Below, piece after piece: positions 14,501 through 27,200 of a DNA stretch of 64,000 nucleotides (its first letter is position 1; each line of letters starts with the position of its first letter). A program made the translations under genes and the position numbers. This DNA comes from Prosopocoilus inquinatus (taxonomy: Eukaryota > Arthropoda > Insecta > Coleoptera > Lucanidae). The notes beneath the pieces are model-generated. The model was not told the DNA's origin. It saw only the letters and a list, made by a program, of their open reading frames with translations, and did no database searches. The DNA lies in assembly GCA_036172665.1 (NCBI GenBank), contig CM069878.1, forward strand, positions 20,036,501 through 20,100,500. The letters run 5' to 3'.

Positions 14501-17500
14501 AATCGTTCTTTACAACCTGTCATGTTATTTAACGTTTCAATGGACTCCAGTAACTCTGATGTGAGATACGAAGTTCTCGGACGCAGCAGGAGCTGGAAAT
14601 AGTTTTGAACGACACAACACGTGCTAGCGTTGTTCCTGTGACGTATCTAATCGATCTTTACTATTTATCATGTTATTTGACGTTTTGATCGTTGTTCCGG
14701 TGATGTATCTAATCGATCTTTACTATTTATCATGTTATTTGACGTTTTGATCGGCTCCAGTGACTCTGATGTGAGAACCGAAGATTTCGGGCTCAGAAAT
14801 AGCTGGAAATAGTTTTGAACGAAACAACACGTGCTAGCGTTGTTCCTGTGATGTATCTAATCGATCTTTACTATTTATCATGTTACTTGACGTTTTATCG
14901 GCTCCAGTAACTCTGATGTGAGAACCGAAGATTTCGGACTCAGAAGTAGCTGGCAATAGTTTTGAACGAAACAACACGTGTTAGCGTTGTTCCTGTGATG
15001 TATCTAATCGCTCTTTACTACCTGTCATGTTGTTTAACGTTTCAATGGACTCCAGTAACTCTGATGTGAGATAAGAAGTTCTCGGACGCAGCAGGAGCTG
15101 GAAATAGTTTTGAACGAAACAACACCTGCTAGCGTTGTTCCTGTGATGTATCTAATCGCTCTTTACTACCTGTCATGTTATTTAACGTTTCAATGGACTC
15201 CAGTAACTCTGATGTGAGATACGAAGTTCTCGGACGCAGCAGGAGCTGGAAATAGTTTTGAACGAAACAATACGTGCTAGCGTTGTTCCTGTGATATATC
15301 TAATCTATCTTTAATATTTATCATGTTATTTGAGGTTTCGATGGACTCCAGTAACACTGATGTGAGATACGAAGTTCTCGGACGCAGCAGGAGCTGGAAA
15401 TAGTTTTGAACGAAACAACACGTGTTAGCGTTGTTCCTGTCATGTATCTAATCGTTCTTTACTACCTGTCAAACATGACAGGTAGTAAACGTTAAATAAC
15501 AATTTAACGTTTCAATGGACTCCAGTAACTCTGATGTGAGATACGAAGTTCTCGGACGCAGCAGGAGCTGGAAATAGTTTTGAACGAAACAACAAGTGCT
15601 AGCGTTGTTCCTGTGATGTATCTAATCGATCTTTAATATTTATCATGTTATTTGAGGTTTCGATGGACTCCAGTAACTCTGATGTGAGATACGAAGTTCT
15701 CGGACGCAGCAGGAGCTGGAAATAGTTTTGAACGAAACAACACGTGCTAGCGTTGTTCCTGTCATGTATCTAATCGTTCTTTACTACCTGTCATGTTATT
15801 TAACGTTTCAATGGACTCCAGTAACTCTGATGTGAGATACGATGTTCTCGGACGCAGCAGAAGCTGGAAACAGATTTGTACGAAACAACACGTGTTAGCG
15901 TTGTTCCTGTGATGTGTCTAATCTATCTTTAATATTTATCATGTTATTTGAGGTTTCGATGGACTCCAGTAACTCTGATGTGAGATACGAAGTTCTCGGA
16001 CGCAGCAGGAGCTGGAAATAATTTTGAACGAAACACTACGTGCTAGCGTTGTTCCTGTGATGTATCTAATCTATCTTTAATATTTATCATGTTATTTGAG
16101 GTTTCGATGGACTCCAGTAACTCTGATGTGAGATACGAAGTTCTCGGACGCAGCAGAAGCTGGAAATAGTTTTGAACGAAACAACACGTGTTAGCGTTGT
16201 TCCTGTGATGTATCTAATCTATCTTTAATATTTATCATGTTATTTGAGGTTTCGATGGACTCCAGTAACTCTGATGTGAGATACGAAGTTCTCGGACGCA
16301 GCAGGAGCTGGAAATAGTTTTGAACGAAACAATACGTGCTAGCGTTGTTCCTGTGATATATCTAATCTATCTTTAATATTTATCATGTTATTTGAGGTTT
16401 CGATGGACTCCAGTAACACTGATGTGAGATACGAAGTTCTCGGACGCAGCAGGAGCTGGAAATAGTTTTGAACGAAACAACACGTGTTAGCGTTGTTCCT
16501 GTCATGTATCTAATCGTTCTTTACTACCTGTCATGTTATTTAACGTTTCAATGGACTCCAGTAACTCTGATGTGAGATACGAAGTTCTCGAACGCAGCAG
16601 GAGCTGGAAATAGTTTTGAACGAAACAACACGTGCTAGCGTTGTTCCTGTGATGTATCTAATCGATCTTTAATATTTATCATGTTATTTGAGGTTTCGAT
16701 GGACTCCAGTAACTCTGATGTGAGATACGAAGTTCTCGGACGCAGCAGGAGCTGGAAATAGTTTTGAACGAAACAACACGTGCTAGCGTTGTTCCTGTCA
16801 TGTATCTAATCGTTCTTTACTACCTGTCATGTTATTTAACGTTTCAATGGACTCCAGTAACTCTGATGTGAGATACGATGTTCTCGGACGCAGCAGAAGC
16901 TGGAAACAGTTTTGAACGAAACAACACGTGTTAACGTTGTTCCTGTCGTGTATCTAATCGACCTTTACTATTTATCATGTTATTTGACGTTTCAATGGAC
17001 TCCAGTGAGCATGATGTGAGATACAGTTTTTCCGGGCGCACCAAAATTTGGAAATAGTTTAGAACTAAACAACACGTATTAGCGTTGTTCCTGTGAAGTA
17101 TCTAATCGATCTTTACTATTTATCATATTATTTCAAGTTTTTATCGGCTCCAGTAACTCTGAAGTAAAATGCGAAGTTCTCGGACGCAGCAGAAGCTGGA
17201 AATAGTTTTGAACGAAACAACACGTGTTAGCGTTGTTCTTGTGATGTATCTAATCGATCTTTACTATTTATCATGTTATTTGAGGTTTCGATGGACTCCA
17301 GTAACTCTGATGTGAGATACGAAGTTCTCAGACGCGGCAGAAGCTGGAAATAGTTTTGAACGAAACAACACGTGTTAGCGTTGTTCCTGTGATGTATCTA
17401 ATCGATCTTTACTATTTATCATGTTATTTGACGTTTTATCGGCTCCAGTAACTCTGATGTGAGTGTCGAAGATTTCGGACTCAGAAGTAGCTGGAAATAG

Positions 17501-20500
17501 TTTTGAACGAAACAACACGTGCTAGCGTTGTTCCTGTGATATATCTAATCGTTCTTTACTACCTGTCATGTCATTTAACGTTTCAATGGACTCCAGTAAC
17601 TCTGATGTGAGATACGAAGTTCTCGGACGCAGCATTAGCTGGAAATAGTTTTGAACGAAACAACACGTGTTAGCATTGTTCCTGTCAAGTATCTAATCGT
17701 TCTTTACTACCTCTCATGTTATTTAACGTTTCAATGGACTCCAGTAACTCTGATGTGAGATACGAAGTTCTCGGACGCAGCAGGAGCTGGAAATAGTTTT
17801 GAACGAAACAACACGTGCTAGCGTTGTTCGTGTGATGTATCTAATCGATCTTTACTATTTATCATGTTATTTGAGGTTTCGATGGACTCCAGTAACTCTG
17901 ATGTGAGATACGAAATTCTCGGACTCAACAGGAGCTGGAAATAGTTTTGAACGAAACAACACGTGTTAGCGTTGTTCCTGTCATGTATCTAATCGTTCTT
18001 TACTACCTGTCATGTTATTTAACGTTTCAATGGACTCCAGTAACTCTGATGTGTGATACGAAGTTCTCGGACGCAGCAAGAGCTGGAAATAGTTTTGAAC
18101 GACACAACACGTGCTAGCGTTGTTCCTGTGATGTATCTAATCGATCTTTACTATCTATCATGTTATTTGACGCTTTGATCGGCTCCAGTAACTCTGATGT
18201 GAGATACGAAGTTCTCGGTCGCAGCAGAAGCTCAAAATAGTTTTGAACGAAACAACACGTGTTAGCGTTGTTCCTGTCATGTATCTAATCGCTCTTTACT
18301 ACCTGTCATGTTATTTAACGTTTCAATGGACTCCAGTAACTCTGATGTGAGATACGAAGTTCTCGGACGCAGCAGGAGCTGGAAATAATTTTGAACGAAA
18401 CAACACGTGCTAGCGTTGTTCTTGTGATGTATCTAATCAATCTTTAATATTTATCATGTTATTTGAGGTTTCGATGGACTCCAGTAACTCTGATGTGAGA
18501 TACGAAGTTCTCGGACGCAGCAGAAGCTGGAAATAGTTTTGAACGAAACAACACGTGCTAGCGTTATTCCTGTCATGTATCTAATCGTTCTTTACTACCT
18601 GTCATGTTATTAAACGTTTCAATGGACTCCAGTAACTCTGATGTGAGATACGAAGTTCTCGGACGCAGCAGAAGCTGGAAACAGTTTTGAACGAAACAAC
18701 ACATGTTAACGTTGTTCCTGTCGTTTATCTAATCGATCTTTACTATTTATCATGTTATTTGACGTTTCAATTGACTCCATTGAGCATGATGTAAGATACA
18801 GTTCTTCCGGGCGCACCAAAAGTTGGAAAGAGTTTAGAACTAAACAACACGTATTAGCGTTGTTCCTGTGATGTATCTAATGGATCTTTACTATTTATCA
18901 TGTTATTTGAGGTTTCGATGGACTCCAGTAACTCTGATGTGAGATACGAAGTTCTCAGACGCAGCAGAAGCTGGAAATAGTTTTGAACGAAACAACACCT
19001 GTTAGCGTTGTTCCTGTGATGTATCTAATCGATCTTTACTATTTATCATGTTATTTGACGTTTTATCGGCTCCAGTAACTCTGATGTGAGAATCGAAAAT
19101 TTCGGACTCAGAAGTAGCTGGCAATAGTTTTGAGCGAAACAACACGTGTTAGCATTGTTCTTGTCATGTATCTAATCGTTCTTTACAACCTGTCATGTTA
19201 TTTAACGTTTCAATGGACTCCAGTAACTCTGATGTGAGATACGAAATTTTCGGACGCAGCAGGAGCTGGAAATAGTTTTGAACGAAACAACACGTGCTAG
19301 CGTTGTTCCTGTGATGTATCTAATCGATCTTTACTATTTATCATGTTATTTGAGGTTTCGATGGACTCCAGTAACTCTGATGTGAGATACGAAATTCTCG
19401 GACTCAACAGGAGCTGGAAATAGTTTTGAACGAAACAACACGTGTTAGCGTTGTTCCTGTCATGTATCTAATCGTTCTTTACTACCTGTCATGTTATTTA
19501 ACGTTTCAATGGACTCCAGTAACTCTGATGTGTGATACGAAGTTCTCGGACGCAGCAGGAGCTAGAAATAGTTTTGAACGACACAACACGTGCTAGCGTT
19601 TTTCCTGTGATGTATCTAATCGATCTTTACTATTTATCATCTGATTTGAAGTTTCAATGGACTCCAGTGAGCATGATGTGAGATACAATTTTTCCGGGCG
19701 CACCAAAAATTGGAAATAGTTTAGAACTAAACAACACGTATTAGCGTTGTTCCTTTGAAGTATCTAATCGATCTTTACTATTTATCACATTATTTCAAGT
19801 TTTTATCGGCTCCAGTAACTCTGATATGAGATACGAAGTTCTCGGACGCAGCAGGAGCTGGAAATAGTTTTGAACGAAAGAACACGTGCTAGCGTTTTTC
19901 CTGTGATGTATCTAATCGATCTTTACTTTTTATCATGTTATTTGGGGTTTCGATGGACTCCAGTAACTCTGATGTGAGATACGAATTTCTCGGACGCAAC
20001 AGAAGCTGGAAATAGTTTTGAACGAAACAACACGTGTTAGCGTTGCTCCTGCCGTGTATCTAATCGATCTTTACTATTTATCATCTTATTTGACGTTTCA
20101 ATGGACTCCAGTGAGCATGATGTGAGATAAAATTTTTCCGGGCGCACCAAAAGTTGGAAATAGTTTAGAACTAAACAACACGTATTAGCGTTGTTCCTGT
20201 GAAGTGTCTAATCGATCTTTACTATTTATCATATTACTTCAAGTTTTTATCGGCTCCAGAAACTCTGATATGAGATACGATGTTCTCGGACGCAGCAGAA
20301 GCTGGAAATAGTTTTGAACGAAACGACACGTCCTAGCGTTGTTCCTGTCATGTATCTAATCGATCTTTACTATTTATCATGTTATTTGACGTTTCGATGG
20401 ACTCCATTAACTCTGATGTGAGATATGAAGTTCTCGGACGCAGCAGAAGCTGGAAATAGTTTTGAACGATACAACACGTGTTAGCGTTGTTCCTGTGTTG

Positions 20501-21260
20501 TATTTTAATCGATCTTTACTATTTATCATATTTGACGTTTTGATCGGCTCCAGTAACTCTGATGTGAGATACGATGTTCTCGGACGCAGCAGATGCTGGA
20601 AATAGTTTTGAACGAAATAACACGTGATAGCGTTGTTTCTCTGATGTATCTAATCGATCTTTATTATTTATCATATTATTTGACGTTTCGACCGGCTCCA
20701 GTAACTCTGATGTTAGATACGAAGATTTCGGACTCAGAAGAAGCTGGAAATAGTTTTGAACGAAACAACACGTGCTAGCGTTGTTCCTGTGATGTATCTA
20801 ATCGATGTTTACTATTTATCAAGTTATTTGAAGTTTCGATGGACTCCAGTAACTCTGATGTGAGATACGAAGTTCTCGGACGCAGCAGAAGCTCCAAATA
20901 GTTTTGAACGAAACAACACGTGTTAGCGTTGTTCCTTTGAAGTATCTAATCGATCTTTACTATTTATCACATTATTTCAAGTTTTTATCGGCTCCAGTAA
21001 CTCTGATGTGAGATACGAAGTTCTCGCACGCAGCAGGAGCTGGAAATAGTTTTGAACGAAACAACACGTGTTAGCGTTGTTCCTGTCATGTATCTAATCG
21101 TTCTTTACTACCTGTCATGTTATTTAACGTTTCAATGGACTCCAGTAACTCTGATGTGAGATACGATGTTCTCGGACGCAGCAGAAGCTGGAAATAGTTT
21201 TGAACGAAACAACACGGGCTAGCGTTGTTCCTGTGATGTATCTAATCGATCTTTACTATT
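11558..21260 (+). repeat. Copy A of 9.7-kb tandem satellite duplication
   Basis: Copy A corresponds to copy B at 21261-30517. Matching markers include the fold-back scar (15471 and 24875, offset 9,404), the 62-bp partial monomer (14691 and 24095) and GCAGATGCTGGAAATAG (about 20588 and 29844, offset 9,256). Offset changes are whole monomers: 9,700 at the left edge falls to 9,404 (copy B lacks two monomers), then to 9,256 (copy B lacks one more near A 17,660-17,810). Within it a seven-monomer 1,035-bp repeat occurs, marked by GGAAACAGATTTGTACG at about 12,083 and 13,118. Edges are placed to within about 10 bp by where the two copies stop matching. Confidence 0.85.
15458..15512. repeat. Double hairpin (fold-back scar) in satellite
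   Basis: Two overlapping perfect inverted repeats replace a normal monomer stretch. The first has a 13-bp stem, TTTACTACCTGTC at 15458-15470 pairing with GACAGGTAGTAAA at 15477-15489, and a 6-nt loop. The second has an 11-bp stem, AAACGTTAAAT at 15487-15497 pairing with ATTTAACGTTT at 15502-15512, and a 4-nt loop. Relative to neighbouring monomers this adds about 26 bp. Both inserted arms are reverse complements of flanking satellite sequence, as expected from replication template switching. Confidence 0.85.
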
Positions 21261-24200
21261 TATCATGTTATTTGAGGTTTCGATTTACTCCAGTAACACT
21301 GATGTGAGATACGAAGTTCTCGGACGCAGCAGGAGCTGGAAATAGTTTTGAACGAAACAACACGTGTTAGCGTTGTTCCTGTCATGTATCTAATCGTTCT
21401 TTACTACCTGTCATGTTATTTAACGTTTCAATGGACTCCAGTAACTCTGATGTGAGATACGATGTTCTCGGACGCAGCAGAAGCTGGAAACAGATTTGTA
21501 CGAAACAACACGTGTTAGCGTTGTTCCTGTGATGTATCTAACCTATCTTTAATATTTATCATGTTATTTGAGGTTTCGATGGACTCCAGTAACTCTGATG
21601 TGAGATACGAAGTTCTCGGACGCAGCAGGAGCTGGAAATAGTTTTGAACGAAACAATACGTGCTAGCGTTGTTCCTGTCATGTATCTAATCTATCTTTAA
21701 TATTTATCATGTTATTTGAGGTTTCGATGGACTCCAGTAACTCTGATGTGAGATACGAAGTTCTCGGACGCAGCAGAAGCTGGAAATAGTTTTGAACGAA
21801 ACAACACGTGTTAGCGTTGTTCCTGTGATTTATCTAATCGATCTTTACTATTTATCATGTTATTTGACGTTTTATCGGCTCCAGTAACTCTGATGTGAGA
21901 ACCGAAGATTTCGGACTCAGAAGTAGCTGGCAATAGTTTTGAACGAAACAACACGTGTTAGCGTTGTTCCTGTCATGTATCTAATCGTTCTTTACTACCT
22001 GTCATGTTATTTAACGTTTCAATGGACTCCAGTAACTCTGATGTGAGATACGAATTTCTCGGACGCAGCAGGGGCTGGAAATAGTTTTGATCGAAACAAC
22101 ACGTGTTAGCGTTGTTTCTCTGATGTATCTAATCGATCTCTACTATTTATCATGTTATTTGAGGTTTCAATGGACTCCAGTAACTCTGATGTGAGATACG
22201 AAGTTCTCGGACGCAGCAGGAGCTGGAAATAGTTTTGAACGAAACAACACGTGCTAGCGTTGTTCCTGTGATGTATCTAATCGATCTTTAATATTTATCA
22301 TGTTATTTGAGGTTCCGATGGACTCCACTAACTCTGATGTGAGATACGAAGTTCTCGGACGCAGCAGGAGCTGGAAATAGTTTTGAACGAAACAACACGT
22401 GCTAGCGTTGTTCCTGTCATGTATCTAATCGTTCTTTACTACCTGTCATGTTATTTAACGTTTCAATGGACTCCAGTAACTCTGATGTGAGATACGATGT
22501 TCTCGGACGCAGCAGAAGCTGGAAACAGATTTGTACGAAACAACACGTGTTAGCGTTGTTCCTGTGATGTATCTAACCTATCTTTAATATTTATCATGTT
22601 ATTTGAGGTTTCGATGGACTCCAGTAACTCTGATGTGAGATACGAAGTTCTCGGACGCAGCAGGAGCTGGAAATAGTTTTGAACGAAACAATACGTGCTA
22701 GCGTTGTTCCTGTCATGTATCTAATCTATCTTTAATATTTATCATGTTATTTGAGGTTTCGATGGACTCCAGTAACTCTGATGTGAGATACGAAGTTCTC
22801 GGACGCAGCAGAAGCTGGAAATAGTTTTGAACGAAACAACACGTGTTAGCGTTGTTCCTGTGATTTATCTAATCGATCTTTACTATTTATCATGTTATTT
22901 GACGTTTTATCGGCTCCAGTAACTCTGATGTGAGAACCGAAGATTTCGGACTCAGAAGTAGCTGGCAATAGTTTTGAACGAAACAACACGTGTTAGCGTT
23001 GTTCCTGTCATGTATCTAATCGTTCTTTACTACCTGTCATGTTATTTAACGTTTCAATGGACTCCAGTAACTCTGATGTGAGATACGAATTTCTCGGACG
23101 CAGCAGGGGCTGGAAATAGTTTTGATCGAAACAACACGTGTTAGCGTTGTTTCTCTGATGTATCTAATCGATCTCTACTATTTATCATGTTATTTGAGGT
23201 TTCGATGGACTCCAGTAACTCTAATGTGAAATACGAAGTTCTCGGACGCAGCATTAGCTGGAAATAGTTTTGAACGAAACAACACGTGCTAGCGTTGTTC
23301 CTGTGATGCATCTAATCGTTCGTTACTACCTGTCATGTTATTTAACGTTTCAATGGACTCCAGTAACTCTGATGTGAGATACGAAGTTCTCGGACGCAGC
23401 AGGAGCTGGAAATAGTTTTGAACGAAACAATACGTGCTAGCGTTGTTCCTGTGATGCATCTAATCGATCTTTACTATTTATCATGTTATTTGAGGTTTCG
23501 ATGGACTCCAGTAACTCTGATGTGAGATACGAAGTTCTCAGACGCAGCAGAAGCTGGAAATAGTTTTGAACGAAACAACACGTGTTAGCGTTGTTCCTGT
23601 GATGTATCTAATCGATCTTTACTATTTATCATGTTATTTGACGTTTTATCGGCTCCAGTAACTCTGATGTGAGTGTCGAGGATTTCGGACTCAGAAGTAG
23701 CTGGAAATAATTTTGAACGAAACAACACGTGCTAGCGTTGTTCCTGTGATATATCTAATCGTTCTTTACTACCTGTCATGTCATTTAACGTTTCAATGGA
23801 CTCCAGTAACTCTGATGTGAGATACGAAGTTCTCGGACGCAGCATTAGCTGGAAATAGTTTTGAACGAAACAACACGTGTTAGCATTGTTCCTGTCAAGT
23901 ATCTAATCGTTCTTTACAACCTGTCATGTTATTTAACGTTTCAATGGACTCCAGTAACTCTGATGTGAGATACGAAGTTCTCGGACGCAGCAGGAGCTGG
24001 AAATAGTTTTGAACGACACAACACGTGCTAGCGTTGTTCCTGTGACGTATCTAATCGATCTTTACTATTTATCATGTTATTTGACGTTTTGATCGTTGTT
24101 CCGGTGATGTATCTAATCGATCTTTACTATTTATCATGTTATTTGACGTTTTGATCGGCTCCAGTGACTCTGATGTGAGAACCGAAGATTTCGGGCTCAG

Positions 24201-27200
24201 AAATAGCTGGAAATAGTTTTGAACGAAACAACACGTGCTAGCGTTGTTCCTGTGATGTATCTAATCGATCTTTACTATTTATCATGTTACTTGACGTTTT
24301 ATCGGCTCCAGTAACTCTGATGTGAGAACCGAAGATTTCGGACTCAGAAGTAGCTGGCAATAGTTTTGAACGAAACAACACGTGTTAGCGTTGTTCCTGT
24401 GATGTATCTAATCGCTCTTTACTACCTGTCATGTTGTTTAACGTTTCAATGGACTCCAGTAACTCTGATGTGAGATAAGAAGTTCTCGGACGCAGCAGGA
24501 GCTGGAAATAGTTTTGAACGAAACAACACCTGCTAGCGTTGTTCCTGTGATGTATCTAATCGCTCTTTACTACCTGTCATGTTATTTAACGTTTCAATGG
24601 ACTCCAGTAACTCTGATGTGAGATACGAAGTTCTCGGACGCAGCAGGAGCTGGAAATAGTTTTGAACGAAACAATACGTGCTAGCGTTGTTCCTGTGATA
24701 TATCTAATCTATCTTTAATATTTATCATGTTATTTGAGGTTTCGATGGACTCCAGTAACACTGATGTGAGATACGAAGTTCTCGGACGCAGCAGGAGCTG
24801 GAAATAGTTTTGAACGAAACAACACGTGTTAGCGTTGTTCCTGTCATGTATCTAATCGTTCTTTACTACCTGTCAAACATGACAGGTAGTAAACGTTAAA
24901 TAACAATTTAACGTTTCAATGGACTCCAGTAACTCTGATGTGAGATACGAAGTTCTCGGACGCAGCAGGAGCTGGAAATAGTTTTGAACGAAACAACAAG
25001 TGCTAGCGTTGTTCCTGTGATGTATCTAATCGATCTTTAATATTTATCATGTTATTTGAGGTTTCGATGGACTCCAGTAACTCTGATGTGAGATACGAAG
25101 TTCTCGGACGCAGCAGGAGCTGGAAATAGTTTTGAACGAAACAACACGTGCTAGCGTTGTTCCTGTCATGTATCTAATCGTTCTTTACTACCTGTCATGT
25201 TATTTAACGTTTCAATGGACTCCAGTAACTCTGATGTGAGATACGATGTTCTCGGACGCAGCAGAAGCTGGAAACAGATTTGTACGAAACAACACGTGTT
25301 AGCGTTGTTCCTGTGATGTGTCTAATCTATCTTTAATATTTATCATGTTATTTGAGGTTTCGATGGACTCCAGTAACTCTGATGTGAGATACGAAGTTCT
25401 CGGACGCAGCAGGAGCTGGAAATAATTTTGAAATAAACACTACGTGCTAGCGTTGTTCCTGTGATGTATCTAATCTATCTTTAATATTTATCATGTTATT
25501 TGAGGTTTCGATGGACTCCAGTAACTCTGATGTGAGATACGAAGTTCTCGGACGCAGCAGAAGCTGGAAATAGTTTTGAACGAAACAACACGTGTTAGCG
25601 TTGTTCCTGTGATGTATCTAATCTATCTTTAATATTTATCATGTTATTTGAGGTTTCGATGGACTCCAGTAACTCTGATGTGAGATACGAAGTTCTCGGA
25701 CGCAGCAGGAGCTGGAAATAGTTTTGAACGAAACAATACGTGCTAGCGTTGATCCTGTGATATATCTAATCTATCTTTAATATTTATCATGTTATTTGAG
25801 GTTTCGATGGACTCCAGTAACACTGATGTGAGATACGAAGTTCTCGGACGCAGCAGGAGCTGGAAATAGTTTTGAACGAAACAACACGTGTTAGCGTTGT
25901 TCCTGTCATGTATCTAATCGTTCTTTACTACCTGTCATGTTATTTAACGTTTCAATGGACTCCAGTAACTCTGATGTGAGATACGAAGTTCTCGAACGCA
26001 GCAGGAGCTGGAAATAGTTTTGAACGAAACAACACGTGCTAGCGTTGTTCCTGTGATGTATCTAATCGATCTTTAATATTTATCATGTTATTTGAGGTTT
26101 CGATGGACTCCAGTAACTCTGATGTGAGATACGAAGTTCTCGGACGCAGCAGGAGCTGGAAATAGTTTTGAACGAAACAACACGTGCTAGCGTTGTTCCT
26201 GTCATGTATCTAATCGTTCTTTACTACCTGTCATGTTATTTAACGTTTCAATGGACTCCAGTAACTCTGATGTGAGATACGATGTTCTCGGACGCAGCAG
26301 AAGCTGGAAACAGTTTTGAACGAAACAACACGTGTTAACGTTGTTCCTGTCGTGTATCTAATCGACCTTTACTATTTATCATGTTATTTGACGTTTCAAT
26401 GGACTCCAGTGAGCATGATGTGAGATACAGTTTTTCCGGGCGCACCAAAATTTGGAAATAGTTTAGAACTAAACAACACGTATTAGCGTTGTTCCTGTGA
26501 AGTATCTAATCGATCTTTACTATTTATCATATTATTTCAAGTTTTTATCGGCTCCAGTAACTCTGAAGTAAAATGCGAAGTTCTCGGACGCAGCAGAAGC
26601 TGGAAATAGTTTTGAACGAAACAACACGTGTTAGCGTTGTTCTTGTGATGTATCTAATCGATCTTTACTATTTATCATGTTATTTGAGGTTTCGATGGAC
26701 TCCAGTAACTCTGATGTGAGATACGAAGTTCTCAGACGCGGCAGAAGCTGGAAATAGTTTTGAACGAAACAACACGTGTTAGCGTTGTTCCTGTGATGTA
26801 TCTAATCGATCTTTACTATTTATCATGTTATTTGACGTTTTATCGGCTCCAGTAACTCTGATGTGAGTGTCGAAGATTTCGGACTCAGAAGTAGCTGGAA
26901 ATAGTTTTGAACGAAACAACACGTGCTAGCGTTGTTCCTGTGATATATCTAATCGTTCTTTACTACCTGTCATGTCATTTAACGTTTCAATGGACTCCAG
27001 TAACTCTGATGTGAGATACGAAGTTCTCGGACGCAGCATTAGCTGGAAATAGTTTTGAACGAAACAACACGTGCTAGCGTTGTTCGTGTGATGTATCTAA
27101 TCGATCTTTACTATTTATCATGTTATTTGAGGTTTCGATGGACTCCAGTAACTCTGATGTGAGATACGAAGTTCTCGGACGCAGCAGAAGCTGGAAATAG

